From an uncultured Bacteroidales bacterium (lineage in GTDB: Bacteria > Bacteroidota > Bacteroidia > Bacteroidales > UBA932), in assembly GCA_944326365.1 (NCBI GenBank), contig CALVDR010000018.1, positions 1-50,522 of the forward strand: a DNA stretch of 50,522 nucleotides, read 5' to 3'. This document shows, piece after piece, positions 19,167 through 29,047 of the stretch (positions are counted from its first letter, which is position 1; each line of letters starts with the position of its first letter). Under the pieces are notes generated by a model that saw only the letters and a list, made by a program, of their open reading frames with translations, had not been told where the DNA came from and did no database searches. The position numbers were made by a program, and so were the translations under genes.

Positions 19167-19237
19167 GTCTGAGGAATTATTGTGAAGCAAAAATACATAA
19201 TTTCAATGAAGTCGGACTCTGCGTTACGGAAAAACGC

Positions 19238-19285
19238 AAAAAAAAGATGGCTCTGCCCTGTCATATGCATAAGGGAAGAGCCATC
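19238..19285 (-). terminator. Terminator for the leftward heparinase-type gene
   Basis: On the minus strand a 9-bp stem (19277-19285 with 19246-19254), with extra inner pairs, is followed by eight T residues (complement of 19238-19245). It ends the leftward transcript that contains the lyase, the lipoprotein and the receptor. Confidence 0.85.
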
Positions 19286-19324
19286 CTTACGTGAGTCCGC
19301 TCAGATGAATTCCAGACGACAGCC

Positions 19325-21139
19325 TCAATTGTCCGGACTGGAAATCCGGACATCAAATGTCTTGCATGAGCCGGGAGGCAGCGATGACTCGAATCCGACG
19401 AAAGTGACTCCCGGGTTCGGCTGGTCCCAGATATTGGCCGGTTCGGCGCTCCATGTCCTGATTTCGAATGCTGCCGATCCGTCAATGCTGATTTCAAGTT
19501 TCTCTGTCCCTTTGCTCAGGACAATGGTTTTGCCATCGACGACCTCAGCATCAGCTTCTGTGGCGATATTCCATCTCATGGTTGTCTCTCTTGCCAATGT
19601 CCTGATGGAGTCCCTTATCCCGGCAGAGCCGTCAGGATACAGTTTTACTGTTCTGACCGCGGAAGCTGTCTGGTCCTTGTAGATTCCGGACAGATTCACA
19701 GTGGCCTGCATTATTCCGCCGCTGCTTCCGCAATCCGTGATTCCGGCATGTCCGAAGACATTCTGCAGTTTCCCGTCGAAAGTCAGGGTGTTGTGGGCCA
19801 TGTTGTTGTACCTGAGTATCTCCCATCTTTGCGAATCCTGGGATTTGTTCCACTGGTCCACTCCATACTCGTCCAGAGAGTCATATTTCTGCGGGCCCAG
19901 GTCCATGATCCACCTGATGCCGTCTTTTACATAAACGAATGAACCTGCATCCAAATGGCAGTGCCCTGACTGTGCTGTGCCGCCCTTGATTGCCAGGCTG
20001 GCGCCTTCGCCATACTCCCAGGAAGTCCTCATCAGAGCCACAGGTGTGGTGGCTGTCTTCGTGCACCACATCATCGATGACGGCATGCCGATCCGTTTTG
20101 AACGGATATCCGCTCCCCAGATGATGACCATCGGCGCATATCTGGACCCGGTTTCGGCTCCGTCTCTGTCGTAGAAATATTTTTCAGGCCAGAGCAGGGA
20201 CGGATCCGAAGTACGGTCGGCGAACCAGAATACGGCAGGGTTGATCCTTCCGGAATTGGCGCAGTCCCCGTAGTTGAAGGACTTGCCGTCACTGAGAACC
20301 ATATTGAGCATGAATTTCCCGGTATTCATGAATCCGGGCATTCCGGACAATCCGTAGTCTGTCCCGAAGACTGATTCCAGGGCATCGATCATGAGAATGT
20401 TGTATGTAGTCCCGTATCCCCAGTACATGTACCCTTCAGGATAGCCTCCGTCCGGAGCATATGCAGCCATAGGAAGTTTGACGGATTCTACGGCTCTGGC
20501 TATGATATCGTCTGCCAGTTCCTGATTCCGGGCATATACGGCAAGGGCTCCCAGGACCATGCCGCCGTTGCATACCTGGTTCCAGTTGTTTTTTCTGCCG
20601 AGCCAGCTGTTGAATGCAGTGTCGCAGGACGGAAGCAGGCCTTTTTCCACGATGGCATTTTCTATCGTCTGCCTGTCTTCTTCATCAAGCCAGCCGTAAA
20701 GCCAGTCATAACCGACTGCCATGGCAAGGGTCATTTCGGACGTATCCAGAAAATGCCGTGGATTCCAGTCCTGAAATCCGGCGATATTGAGCATTTCCTC
20801 TACACCTCGTTCTGCATACCGTTCATCACCTGTAATCCTGTATGCATAGCCGCAGAGAAGGATTCTTCTCAGACATTCTCTGGAAACACCCAGCAGTTTC
20901 CGTTTCTTGCCTGTCAGGACTCTGCTGCATACAGGTTCGTCGAGCAGCTCTTCGGCGGCAGCCATAAGTGATGCATGGTATCCGGCCCACATGGCGTCAT
21001 GCCTTATCGCAGATTTGACAGCCTTTTCCTGTTTTTCCGTCATGACCAGATAGGGATGCTCCGGGAAATCGGTCCCCGCCGGAGAACAGCACGGAAACAT
21101 GATGCTGACAGCCAGCAGTATTATGATGGTTCTTGACAT
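19325..21139 (-). CDS. Heparinase II/III-family polysaccharide lyase (lipoprotein-like signal)
   Basis: Predicted beta-eliminating lyase of 604 residues acting on a uronate-containing polymer outside the cytoplasm. The N-terminal (alpha/alpha) toroid has LDTSEMTLAMAVGYDWLY, KNNWNQVCNGGM (Asn184 region) and GGYPEGYMYWGYGTTY, where the catalytic Tyr is expected. The C-terminal beta-sandwich has GHCHLDAGSF (392-401), MDLG (Asp413) and MAHNTL (His449), matching the His/Asp/His zinc site of heparinase II. A signal peptide ends around FPCCS, not a perfect lipobox. Start at 21139 (MSRTIII) is chosen as it begins the signal peptide. It overlaps nothing and follows the beta-helix lipoprotein by 7 bases. 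CAZy family (PL12, PL15, PL21, PL33 or PL37 type) and substrate are not resolved. A paralogue lies at 27134. Confidence 0.85.
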   Translation of the reverse strand: MSRTIIILLAVSIMFPCCSPAGTDFPEHPYLVMTEKQEKAVKSAIRHDAMWAGYHASLMAAAEELLDEPVCSRVLTGKKRKLLGVSRECLRRILLCGYAYRITGDERYAERGVEEMLNIAGFQDWNPRHFLDTSEMTLAMAVGYDWLYGWLDEEDRQTIENAIVEKGLLPSCDTAFNSWLGRKNNWNQVCNGGMVLGALAVYARNQELADDIIARAVESVKLPMAAYAPDGGYPEGYMYWGYGTTYNILMIDALESVFGTDYGLSGMPGFMNTGKFMLNMVLSDGKSFNYGDCANSGRINPAVFWFADRTSDPSLLWPEKYFYDRDGAETGSRYAPMVIIWGADIRSKRIGMPSSMMWCTKTATTPVALMRTSWEYGEGASLAIKGGTAQSGHCHLDAGSFVYVKDGIRWIMDLGPQKYDSLDEYGVDQWNKSQDSQRWEILRYNNMAHNTLTFDGKLQNVFGHAGITDCGSSGGIMQATVNLSGIYKDQTASAVRTVKLYPDGSAGIRDSIRTLARETTMRWNIATEADAEVVDGKTIVLSKGTEKLEISIDGSAAFEIRTWSAEPANIWDQPNPGVTFVGFESSLPPGSCKTFDVRISSPDN

Positions 21140-21146
21140 GGACGGT

Positions 21147-22535
21147 CTATCTTGAAGCACCTAATTTTCCTCCGGTCGTAGATGCCGTCGCCGATTTTGA
21201 CGACTCGGAATAACCGAATGTGTATATTTTCCCCGGTATGATTCCGGTCACGCCGTCTTCGTCGACGAACCACGGGAGATCCGCGAATTCTTCGTCCGGA
21301 GTATCGACATCACTCAGATACAGGTCTATGAAGTCGTAGTATATCGGAGCAGGGTTGTCGAATTCCAGTACTTCGGAGATATTGTCCGTATAGACAAGAT
21401 TCCCGGATTCGAGCAGCTGCTGTCCGCATGCACTCAGTCCTTCCGGTTCCATGGCCGTTTCCGGATATTTTGCATAAAGGGCTTTCAGTTCGGCAGTGTT
21501 GAATATGTTGTTGTTCCTGATGATGACTTCGGCACCGGATACGTCTTCGGTCTCTCCGAAATCTATGTCCCAGAAAGCAGAATCTATTTCAGTGGCGCCT
21601 GTCTCATCGGTGCCGATGGCATTGGCACCGTCGTGCCACCCGACATTGGCGAAGATATTGTTCTCGATCAGTATGGATTTAGGGTGCTCGACGACAGGTA
21701 CGAAACCACAGTTGTAGAATGTATTCGAGATCCATTCCAGATGGTTTATTACAGAGCCGTCGAAACGTGTTATCGGTCCTACGTTGTTGTATACGATACA
21801 GTTCACTATCGATACGGTGTCAGCTCCGTTTCCTCTCGTATCCACGAGCCGTCCGTTTGACGAGCAGTTGTATGCCATGTTGCGGAAAGTGGAGTTCTTC
21901 AGGTAGACTTTCGACCCCGTATTGTCCATCCGGATGAAGAAGTTCCTGCAATAGTCACCGAAGCAGCTTTCCAGAGTCAGGCGGCAGTTCTGTCCGTCTA
22001 TTCTCAGCATCCTCTGCTGATGTGCACCTGTCATCGCATCCTGTCCGAGGAAATATATGTTTTCGAATCTTACGTTTGCTTCCAGACGTATCATGTCCGA
22101 GTTTCTTGCCCCGGTCTCGTCTGCGATGCTCTGGATTACAGGCATATTCCCGTCACCGTCTTCTGCCAGGACAGTCACATCCTTCGTGATGACCCATAGT
22201 CCTTCGACATAGTAGTGGCCTCCTCTCTGGAGGTAGAACCGGTTGCTGGATGGTACCGTCTTTCCGGTTTCGCTGGTCACGACATCTACACCGGCATAGC
22301 TGTCGATGGCGTTTTTAAGGCCGTTTACGGTTTCATAGCCGTTGTCGCTTTCAACCAGGACTGAACCGTCTTCGTAGATATAGACTCCATTGCTGAAAGT
22401 CGGTGTATCAGGGACTTCCGGTCCTTGTTCGTCAGGATTCGGGTTTACAGGATCAGATTCCGGTGCTTTTTCGCAGCCCGCCAGACTTATTATCGCGGCA
22501 GCGATGCAAAATACAAACAGATGGTTGGTTTTCAT
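21147..22535 (-). CDS. Surface lipoprotein with predicted right-handed beta-helix
   Basis: A 462-residue lipoprotein with a clear lipobox, SLAGC (Cys21), then an acidic Pro/Asp-rich linker (residues 23-45) suggesting surface export. The middle (about 120-370) has short repeated strands with Asn/Ile ladders typical of right-handed beta-helices: VRFENIYFLGQD, CRLTLESCFGDYC, VYLKNSTFRNM, VSIVNCIVYNN, ILIENNIFANVG, VIIRNNNIFN. No catalytic site of a known pectate-lyase or chondroitinase-B family was recognised. It sits 18 bases after the receptor gene, in the slot usually held by a SusD-like protein, so glycan binding at the surface is the best inference. Confidence 0.75.
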   Translation of the reverse strand: MKTNHLFVFCIAAAIISLAGCEKAPESDPVNPNPDEQGPEVPDTPTFSNGVYIYEDGSVLVESDNGYETVNGLKNAIDSYAGVDVVTSETGKTVPSSNRFYLQRGGHYYVEGLWVITKDVTVLAEDGDGNMPVIQSIADETGARNSDMIRLEANVRFENIYFLGQDAMTGAHQQRMLRIDGQNCRLTLESCFGDYCRNFFIRMDNTGSKVYLKNSTFRNMAYNCSSNGRLVDTRGNGADTVSIVNCIVYNNVGPITRFDGSVINHLEWISNTFYNCGFVPVVEHPKSILIENNIFANVGWHDGANAIGTDETGATEIDSAFWDIDFGETEDVSGAEVIIRNNNIFNTAELKALYAKYPETAMEPEGLSACGQQLLESGNLVYTDNISEVLEFDNPAPIYYDFIDLYLSDVDTPDEEFADLPWFVDEDGVTGIIPGKIYTFGYSESSKSATASTTGGKLGASR

Positions 22536-22553
22536 ATCGATTCGTTTTGGTGG

Positions 22554-25493
22554 TTATTTGAATATGTCGTATTTGATTCCGATGTATGCCGTCGTGCCGT
22601 AGTATTCGGTCCTGACAGGCAGATTCGTGATATATCTGACTCTGCGGTCGACAGCGAAGTTCATGTTTGACCATGTGGCATACAGGGAAAGATGCTTGTT
22701 GACAGTATATTTGAGCTGGGCATCCCATTTCATGAACGGAAGTGTGATTTCCTTGTCGGCTGCATCGGATCTCTGCTGGGCCGTTATCAGTACCCCGTCC
22801 TGGTAGTTGCATGAGAAACGGCATGAGAACTTCTTGTAGTCATAGCCTATCGACAGGTTGAAAAGATAGGACGGCTGGCTTACCAGCCTGTCTGTATAAG
22901 CTACGTCTTCATTGACTTGAATGAAAGGATTGGCGCCAGGTACTGTCCCGAAATCCGGATTTGCAGTTCTGGACATGTTTGTGGTGTGATATTCCATTCT
23001 TGAGTCCATGATGGAGAAGTTCGCGCTGAGGACCAGACCTTTCAGGAAATTGTCGAGTTGCTGGAACTGTATCTGGGCATCGAGCTCGAGTCCGAGAATA
23101 GTGGCCGGAGTCGGGTTATTCAGCGGGTATGTGATGGTCGCACCGTTGTACTGCGATGCCAGCCCGAATCTGTCTGCGGCAGTTTCCGTGTCGTCGAGGA
23201 CAATCGCAGTACGGGTGTAGATGAAGTTGTCGATATTCTTGTAGAACCCGCTTATGGTGAACAGACCCCAGTTGTTCGGATAGAACGAAAGGGTGACATC
23301 ATAGTTGTGTGAAAGTGCGGGCTTCAGATTCGTCCTGCTCCATGTAATGGTATTGCTTCCAGGTTTTATGATGGTTCTTGGTGCCAGAAGGTTGTAGTCA
23401 GGTCTGGATAGTGTCCAGGTGTACGCCAGCCTGATGTCGAACCATGGAAACGGCTTCAGTTTCAGATGGATTTGCGGCAGGAAATATCCGAAATGTTCGG
23501 AGTCTTCGGATTCCGTGTAGTCGAACTGCTGCTCGTTAGACTCGCTGTCGTTCACATTCGAGCCGCTGTAGCCTGTATACCTCAGATAAGAATAGTCGTA
23601 TCTGACACCCGGGATGAAGGTCAGCCACTCCCCGACATTGAGTTCTGCCATCAGGTAGGCGGCATAGATTTCCTCATGTCCCGTGTAGTCGTTTTCCACG
23701 GTTTCCGACAGAAGCCTGTAGTAGACATCCCTGTTGGTTTCGTAGAAGTACTTCATCATATCCCTGTCGAGAGCGAAATCGAAGTTGCAGTTCGGGTACA
23801 TGTTCCGCAGGAAGTTCCCCCTGTTCTTGTATGACGGATCGAGAAAATCGTTTATTCCTATCTGTGTGCCGTCCTTGGCTGCGCTGTGTGTCAGGTCCGG
23901 CATGTTTTCGAAAGCCGGCTCATAGCCCCCGGCAAGATCGAAGCGGCGGTAATATGCCATGGTCTCATTGTGCCTGTCCTTCTGCCTGTATTTCCCTCCT
24001 AATTTCACGTAGCCTGTGATCTTGTCTCCTATATGGAAAGGGGTCTTCCAGTCAATGTACGCGCTGATTTCACGTTCACCGGTGTTCTTGGTTTCCATAC
24101 GGCCGTTGTACAGATAATACTGGCTGAGATCCCTTTCATTTACGTATTCTGAGGCAATGGCATCGTATGGAGCCAGATACTGGAGGACGGATATGTCTTC
24201 AGTGAAAGGGGTACTCAGATCGAAATCCAGTTCATTGCTCCACGGAGTCTTTATCCATGCGCTGCTGTGGCCTGCTCCTACGGTCAGGGTCGAGCCTGCG
24301 ATATTGAATTCGCCTGAAAGGATGTTTGACAGATTGGCCGTATATGAATCCATGTCGGTCTGCAGGAATCTCAGTCTGTTCCCGTCGAAATTGTACCTCT
24401 TCCTTCTGACATCGCGGTCCCTGTCCATGTTGCTGAAAATATTCGAGAATTTGATCTTGTTTCCATTGCCCAGGTCAATGTCGAAATTGAGATTGATGTT
24501 GTATCTGGTCCTGACTTCCAGATTTGATTCGAGCGCCGTGGTAGTGAGCCATGGCCTGGTGTAGTTGTAGCCTGGTGTCGGCTCGTTCCCGTTTACATTG
24601 TAGGATGCACTGAAAGTATCATTGCTGCGGTCTGTCCTGTCAAATGCAGCAGACAGAATGACGCCGAAACGTTCCTTGAAGAATCTGTTGCTGGCAGTGA
24701 TGCCTGCCTTGTATCTGCCTATGTTGTTTATCTGTGAATGATAGCCTGTTTCACCGCTGATTCCTAATCTCAGCCCTGACGGTGCGTCTTTCATGATCAG
24801 GTTTACCGTACCTCCAAGGCCGTCTGCATCCTTGTCCGCAGTATTGGCTTTCAGGACTTCCGCACCTGCGATCATGTCCGGAGAAATCATATTCAGGTCT
24901 GTACTTCTGTCCGTATCGCTTGTGGACGGTGCATTCATGCCATTGATGGCCACTGTATTGTATTTTGGATCAAGACCTCTTATTATGATTTTCTGGCCTT
25001 CACCACCGTCGCGCTGGATCATCAGTCCCGGAAGACGGCCGATGGCGTCGGCCACGTTTACATCCGGCAGTTCGCTGAGTTTTTCCTCGGAGACGGCATT
25101 CATGATTCCTGATGCATGCAACTGTCTGTTGATGGCGGCTGTCTGTCCTTTTGCCTGCGCACTTACCACCACGCCTTCAAGGACCTCCATGTCTGACTTG
25201 AGCTTTACGTTTATCACTTTGACTTCGTTGGGACTCAAATCCACATCCATGGAATATGGCTCGTAACCCAGAAAAGAGTACTGGACAGTATGCTTTCCTG
25301 CGGGAACATATATCGTATACCGCCCGTTGGCGTCGGCAATCACACCGATAGAGGTGCCTTCGGCAATGATTGAGGCTCCGACCAGATAGTCATTGTACTC
25401 CTCGTCCGTCACGACTCCGGTGATGGTCGCGTTCTGGGCAAAGGCGCATGCGCAGCTGAGAATCACGGATAAGCTTAAAATGAATTTTTTCAT
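22554..25493 (-). CDS. TonB-dependent receptor (not a typical SusC)
   Basis: Outer-membrane import channel of 979 residues. A signal peptide (1-19) is followed by a carboxypeptidase-regulatory-like domain (about 22-100, ITGVVTDEEYNDYLVGASI), a plug (about 125-240) with PDVNVADAIGRLPGLMIQRDGGEGQ in part, and GLGGTVNL at the plug end, then a 22-strand barrel ending in IGIKYDIFK with C-terminal Phe-Lys. It resembles the Xanthomonas/Caulobacter-type receptor group (TIGR01782-like), not the longer SusC/RagA group, and no SusD is nearby. It is the first gene of the leftward receptor/lipoprotein/lyase operon. It probably imports oligosaccharides made by the locus lyases. Confidence 0.88.
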   Translation of the reverse strand: MKKFILSLSVILSCACAFAQNATITGVVTDEEYNDYLVGASIIAEGTSIGVIADANGRYTIYVPAGKHTVQYSFLGYEPYSMDVDLSPNEVKVINVKLKSDMEVLEGVVVSAQAKGQTAAINRQLHASGIMNAVSEEKLSELPDVNVADAIGRLPGLMIQRDGGEGQKIIIRGLDPKYNTVAINGMNAPSTSDTDRSTDLNMISPDMIAGAEVLKANTADKDADGLGGTVNLIMKDAPSGLRLGISGETGYHSQINNIGRYKAGITASNRFFKERFGVILSAAFDRTDRSNDTFSASYNVNGNEPTPGYNYTRPWLTTTALESNLEVRTRYNINLNFDIDLGNGNKIKFSNIFSNMDRDRDVRRKRYNFDGNRLRFLQTDMDSYTANLSNILSGEFNIAGSTLTVGAGHSSAWIKTPWSNELDFDLSTPFTEDISVLQYLAPYDAIASEYVNERDLSQYYLYNGRMETKNTGEREISAYIDWKTPFHIGDKITGYVKLGGKYRQKDRHNETMAYYRRFDLAGGYEPAFENMPDLTHSAAKDGTQIGINDFLDPSYKNRGNFLRNMYPNCNFDFALDRDMMKYFYETNRDVYYRLLSETVENDYTGHEEIYAAYLMAELNVGEWLTFIPGVRYDYSYLRYTGYSGSNVNDSESNEQQFDYTESEDSEHFGYFLPQIHLKLKPFPWFDIRLAYTWTLSRPDYNLLAPRTIIKPGSNTITWSRTNLKPALSHNYDVTLSFYPNNWGLFTISGFYKNIDNFIYTRTAIVLDDTETAADRFGLASQYNGATITYPLNNPTPATILGLELDAQIQFQQLDNFLKGLVLSANFSIMDSRMEYHTTNMSRTANPDFGTVPGANPFIQVNEDVAYTDRLVSQPSYLFNLSIGYDYKKFSCRFSCNYQDGVLITAQQRSDAADKEITLPFMKWDAQLKYTVNKHLSLYATWSNMNFAVDRRVRYITNLPVRTEYYGTTAYIGIKYDIFK

Positions 25494-25695
25494 AAATCAG
25501 GGTTTTGATTTCAAAATTTGCTGATGTAAATATAGGCAGACGACATATCTTGCACTTTGTAAAACGTTCCAAAAACTTTGTTTCCGGTATCAGAATCATC
25601 GGACCGGGAATTGGTCCCGATATTGTTGAAATATTGTGTGTTTTTTATGTGGAATATGTTTCGAAGCTGTTACGGAATCTTTACGGAAACGGATG
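25494..25695 (-). promoter_or_regulatory. 202-bp leader/promoter region of the receptor operon
   Basis: No open frame of note. On the minus strand the 60 bases before the receptor ATG are AT-rich and hold TATATTTA, a 7-of-8 match to TAnnTTTG. The rest is the 3' flank of the upstream sulfatase gene. A binding site for the hybrid regulator may be here, but none could be recognised. Confidence 0.35.
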
Positions 25696-27111
25696 TCAGG
25701 GCATTTCATGCCCCCGCCGGACAAGTTCGTCGGCCAGGACAGTCCTGAGATTCTGCAGGATTTTGCGGTATTTCCGGTTTTCTGCCAGATTCACGGTTTC
25801 CCCCGGATCATTCCTGAGATCCACGAGTATTTCATTTCTTCCGCTTTTTTCTATGACCGTGTATTTGTATCTTCCGCTGTCCAGGACCTGGAACCAGTTC
25901 GCCCCTTCCATGAAAATGTACCTTCTCTCAAGCCTGTGTCTGCCTGTAGCCGCATCTTTGACTGATACTCCAGGGTATCCGTCAGGAATGTCTATGTTTG
26001 CCAGATCGCACAATGTCGGCAGCAAATCAATCCCGGTATTCACCACGGTTTTCCTGTCTGTCTTTCCGGCCCTGATGCCTGGCCCGGAAATGACAAAAGG
26101 CACGTTCTGTGCTTCCTGATACGGGACGCTCTTGTGTTCTCTCATATGCGAGGCATCCATTTCTCCATGGTCTGACAGAAAGACTATTATGGTGTTTTCC
26201 ATGAATCCGCCATCCTCCAGGGCATCGAGGACAGGCATGATGTCGGAATCCGCTTCCTCAATAAGCCTGTTGTAAACCCATCTGTGCATTTGCCACTGTT
26301 CTTCCGAATACGGCACGACCTTGCCCGGAAGTCCGGATGGCTCACCGCGCATGGGAGCGTGATTATCCGGTACTTGAGGACAGATTTCGCTGTAAAATTC
26401 CGTCTCTCCGTATTTTTCGGCAACCGCTGAATATTTTTTCACTCTGGAAATGCCGTCATCTTTTCTTTTCCGCACGGACGGAGAGAGTTCGTCATATTTG
26501 ATATAATCGTCGTATTCGCAGATATCATGGGGGTTTATGTATGAGACTACCATCAGGAACGGATTGTCGGAAGGTGATTTGGCGGAAATGAATTCCGCGG
26601 CGTCTTTGCCCAGCTGTCCTCTTCTTTCGGCAGAGTACAGGGTGTCGAATCCATAGTACGCGGCATTTTCGTTCGTTTCAGGTGAAACCAGATGGGCTTT
26701 CCCTCCATAGTAAGTGTCGTATCCAGCTTCGTTGAATATGTTTGCCAGCATGCGCGGCGCATGACGGGCTATTCCGTCAAAGTCTATTCTGTCCCTGTCC
26801 GTCTTCCCCGGATTGAAGCGCAGATTGAAATCCGACGGGTACATGCCGGTGAAAAGGGCGAAACGTGACGGGATGGACAGAGGAAATGTGCAGTAGGCGT
26901 TCGTGAACGAAATTCCTGATTCCACGATTCTGTCCATGGCCGGAGTGGAAAGCCCGGTATCACCCAGGGCGCTGATTTTCCCTGCCTGCTGCTGGTCGGT
27001 TATGATGACCACTATGTTAGGGTGTTCCGGCATCTGTGCCTGTGCACTCATGCTGTACAGACCGCCTGCTGCAGCCGTGACAGCCAGGCATGTTTTCCCT
27101 GATATTGTCAT
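25696..27111 (-). CDS. S1-family sulfatase (PUL), paralogue of 31274-32695
   Basis: This 471-residue exported sulfatase has a signal peptide ending near SAQAQ (about residue 26), the N-terminal metal motif ITDQQQ (Asp39, with Gln40 in place of the second Asp), the active-site SIPSR with modified Ser79, and VFLSDHGEMDASH for the second metal site. The start at 27111 (MTISGKTCL) removes an unlikely long leader. It follows the lyase at 27134 by 22 bases on the same strand, so lyase and sulfatase are co-expressed. Ser-type maturation needs an anSME, which is not in the window. The sulfate position attacked is unknown. Confidence 0.88.
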   Translation of the reverse strand: MTISGKTCLAVTAAAGGLYSMSAQAQMPEHPNIVVIITDQQQAGKISALGDTGLSTPAMDRIVESGISFTNAYCTFPLSIPSRFALFTGMYPSDFNLRFNPGKTDRDRIDFDGIARHAPRMLANIFNEAGYDTYYGGKAHLVSPETNENAAYYGFDTLYSAERRGQLGKDAAEFISAKSPSDNPFLMVVSYINPHDICEYDDYIKYDELSPSVRKRKDDGISRVKKYSAVAEKYGETEFYSEICPQVPDNHAPMRGEPSGLPGKVVPYSEEQWQMHRWVYNRLIEEADSDIMPVLDALEDGGFMENTIIVFLSDHGEMDASHMREHKSVPYQEAQNVPFVISGPGIRAGKTDRKTVVNTGIDLLPTLCDLANIDIPDGYPGVSVKDAATGRHRLERRYIFMEGANWFQVLDSGRYKYTVIEKSGRNEILVDLRNDPGETVNLAENRKYRKILQNLRTVLADELVRRGHEMP

Positions 27112-27133
27112 AAGATATTCGTTTGATTCGGTT

Positions 27134-29047
27134 TTACCATTTTTCCAGAGGAAGGACTTCCTCGTTTCCGAAATCCCCGTATGAACTTTCGGGAACAAGG
27201 AATACATTGACATGCAGTTTCTCGCCCGGACCTGCTTCCGAGCAGAATCCTATCATTACCGTTCCGGGGTTAGGGGCATCGTACTCATGTACCGGGGCTG
27301 TGGAAAATGTCCTGAGCTTTATTTTCCTGTCCGATGATACTATGAGTCTCATTCTTTCCTGTCCCTGGGACAGTATGGCGGAAGAATCGCTTGTCATTTT
27401 CACATCGGAAGGTGTCAGCATGGCCCATCTGAAAGGTACGGGCCTGCTCCCTCCGTCGATTTCATCCCTGATGATGACATGATCCTGTCCTGTTATGGCC
27501 ACGCCTCTGCGGTGTCCTGCGACAAGTCCTCCCTGCAGGGATGTCAGATCTGCCGCAGCGAATCTGAAGCCCGGACGTTCTCCGTATCTGTCCACCTTCA
27601 CATGCGCATCGACTCTTTGCAGGGAGTCGGCGAAGATGATGAGGTTGTGCGAATACATGCCGAGCCTGAATGGTGCCCATCGGGAAGAATACTGGGTTCT
27701 CTGATTCAATGTGATGCCGTATTTTTCCATCGAATAATAGTCCTGATGTCCCAGGTCCGCCGCCCACTGGTACTTGCCGCGGTACATTACGAAACTGCCT
27801 ATATCCATGTGTGAGTGTCCGCCTTTGCATGACCCGCATTTAAGCCCGAGGAAAATCTCGTCATCACCGCCCCAATGGTTCCGCATGATGGCCACGGGAG
27901 TTTCTCCCTGGCCGACGAACATGCATTCTTCAGGCGGTCTGATCCCCTTGAAACAGCCTTTCCCGGCCCACAACAGAACGGACGGGAGATAGCGGGCTTC
28001 ATACATGCGTTTTTCTTTCCCGTGTCCGGTCAGATACCTTATCCTGTCGGCTTCGCCGTAAAGCAGGGAATTGTCATTTGTCCTGGAGGCAAACCAGAAC
28101 AAAGGCAGGCAAAGGGTGTTTTCCGATACATTGCAGTCCGAATATGAAAAACATCCGAAATCCTGAGTGGTCATCTGCACCATATATTCCGCCGATCTCA
28201 TGAATCCGTAATCCTTGTCCAGACCCAGCCCGATGCCTGCGGCGGATTCCAAAGCGTCGGATAGCATTATGAGAAATGCCGTACCGTAATTCCAGTACAT
28301 GTACCCTTCCGGGTAATTCCCGTCCGGACTATATTCCTTCAGCGTATTGTTTTTCACGGAATCCATTGCACGCACTATGATTTCTGATGCCAGTTCCGGA
28401 CAATGTTCATATACTGCAAGGGCTCCGAAAGCCATTCCCATGTTGCACACTGCATTCCAGTTGTTTTTCTTTTCCAGCCAATGTATGTTTTTCAGTTCCT
28501 CCTTTCCCACATTGACCGAAGGTGCCAGTCCCTTGTCGATAATGGCTGCGCAAATGATTTCCCTCGATTCCTGCGACAGACAGTCATACAGCCAGTCATA
28601 TCCTATGGCTACGGCTGCTGTCATTTCAGCGACATCCAGAAAGTGTGTCGGATTCCAGTCGGAGAATCTGCATACGTCGAGCATGACTTTTTCGGCTTGC
28701 ATGGCGAATCGTCCGTCACCTGTCATTCTCCAGCTGTATGACAGAAAATATATCTGTCTGAATGCATTCCGGGAGACATCCAGAAGACGTTTCCCGGTCT
28801 TTATCCGTTTGAGTTCAGGGGCGGAAAGGAAATCTTCGCTTTGGGCGATGATGGCGAGATGGACATCTTCAAGAAATTTTTCGGATGCGATCTTTTCCGT
28901 GATGAGTTTTTCTTCTCCTTCATGAAGAAGAAGCCGGGGATGCTCTGCGGCTACTGTGATATTTGTCCCGGACGGTGTGGAATTCACGCATGACAGCAGG
29001 CAGGATATGGCACAGGCATACGTCAGGATGGTCAGTAGGGATTTCAT
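27134..29047 (-). CDS. Heparinase II/III-family polysaccharide lyase lipoprotein (paralogue)
   Basis: A 637-residue lyase with lipobox LLSC (Cys20). It shares the order of motifs with the lyase at 19325: FLDVAEMTAAVAIGYDWLY, KNNWNAVCNMGM (195-198 NNWN), NYPEGYMYWNYGTAF (246-252), GGHSHMDIGSF (411-415), AADLG (Asp431) and MYSHNL (His467). Asn, Tyr, His and the zinc His/Asp/His set are all present, so an active beta-eliminase is likely, leaving a 4,5-unsaturated uronate. It heads a leftward pair with a sulfatase and diverges from the phosphatase-GH105 gene. Its start codon lies inside a 14-bp tandem repeat. Confidence 0.85.
   Translation of the reverse strand: MKSLLTILTYACAISCLLSCVNSTPSGTNITVAAEHPRLLLHEGEEKLITEKIASEKFLEDVHLAIIAQSEDFLSAPELKRIKTGKRLLDVSRNAFRQIYFLSYSWRMTGDGRFAMQAEKVMLDVCRFSDWNPTHFLDVAEMTAAVAIGYDWLYDCLSQESREIICAAIIDKGLAPSVNVGKEELKNIHWLEKKNNWNAVCNMGMAFGALAVYEHCPELASEIIVRAMDSVKNNTLKEYSPDGNYPEGYMYWNYGTAFLIMLSDALESAAGIGLGLDKDYGFMRSAEYMVQMTTQDFGCFSYSDCNVSENTLCLPLFWFASRTNDNSLLYGEADRIRYLTGHGKEKRMYEARYLPSVLLWAGKGCFKGIRPPEECMFVGQGETPVAIMRNHWGGDDEIFLGLKCGSCKGGHSHMDIGSFVMYRGKYQWAADLGHQDYYSMEKYGITLNQRTQYSSRWAPFRLGMYSHNLIIFADSLQRVDAHVKVDRYGERPGFRFAAADLTSLQGGLVAGHRRGVAITGQDHVIIRDEIDGGSRPVPFRWAMLTPSDVKMTSDSSAILSQGQERMRLIVSSDRKIKLRTFSTAPVHEYDAPNPGTVMIGFCSEAGPGEKLHVNVFLVPESSYGDFGNEEVLPLEKW

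Noticed and set aside
21147..22535. SusD-like protein in the slot after the receptor
   Set aside because: The sequence has beta-helix ladders and no SusD TPR-like helices, so it is not called SusD.
25697..25711. GGGCAT-TTC-ATGCCC hairpin as terminator of the sulfatase
   Set aside because: It lies within the last codons, has no T run on the minus strand, and is too short to support.
19325..29047. Classic heparin/heparan sulfate PUL
   Set aside because: Although the lyases are of heparinase II/III type, no GH88, no SusCD pair and no usual heparin sulfatase set is present, so the substrate is left open.
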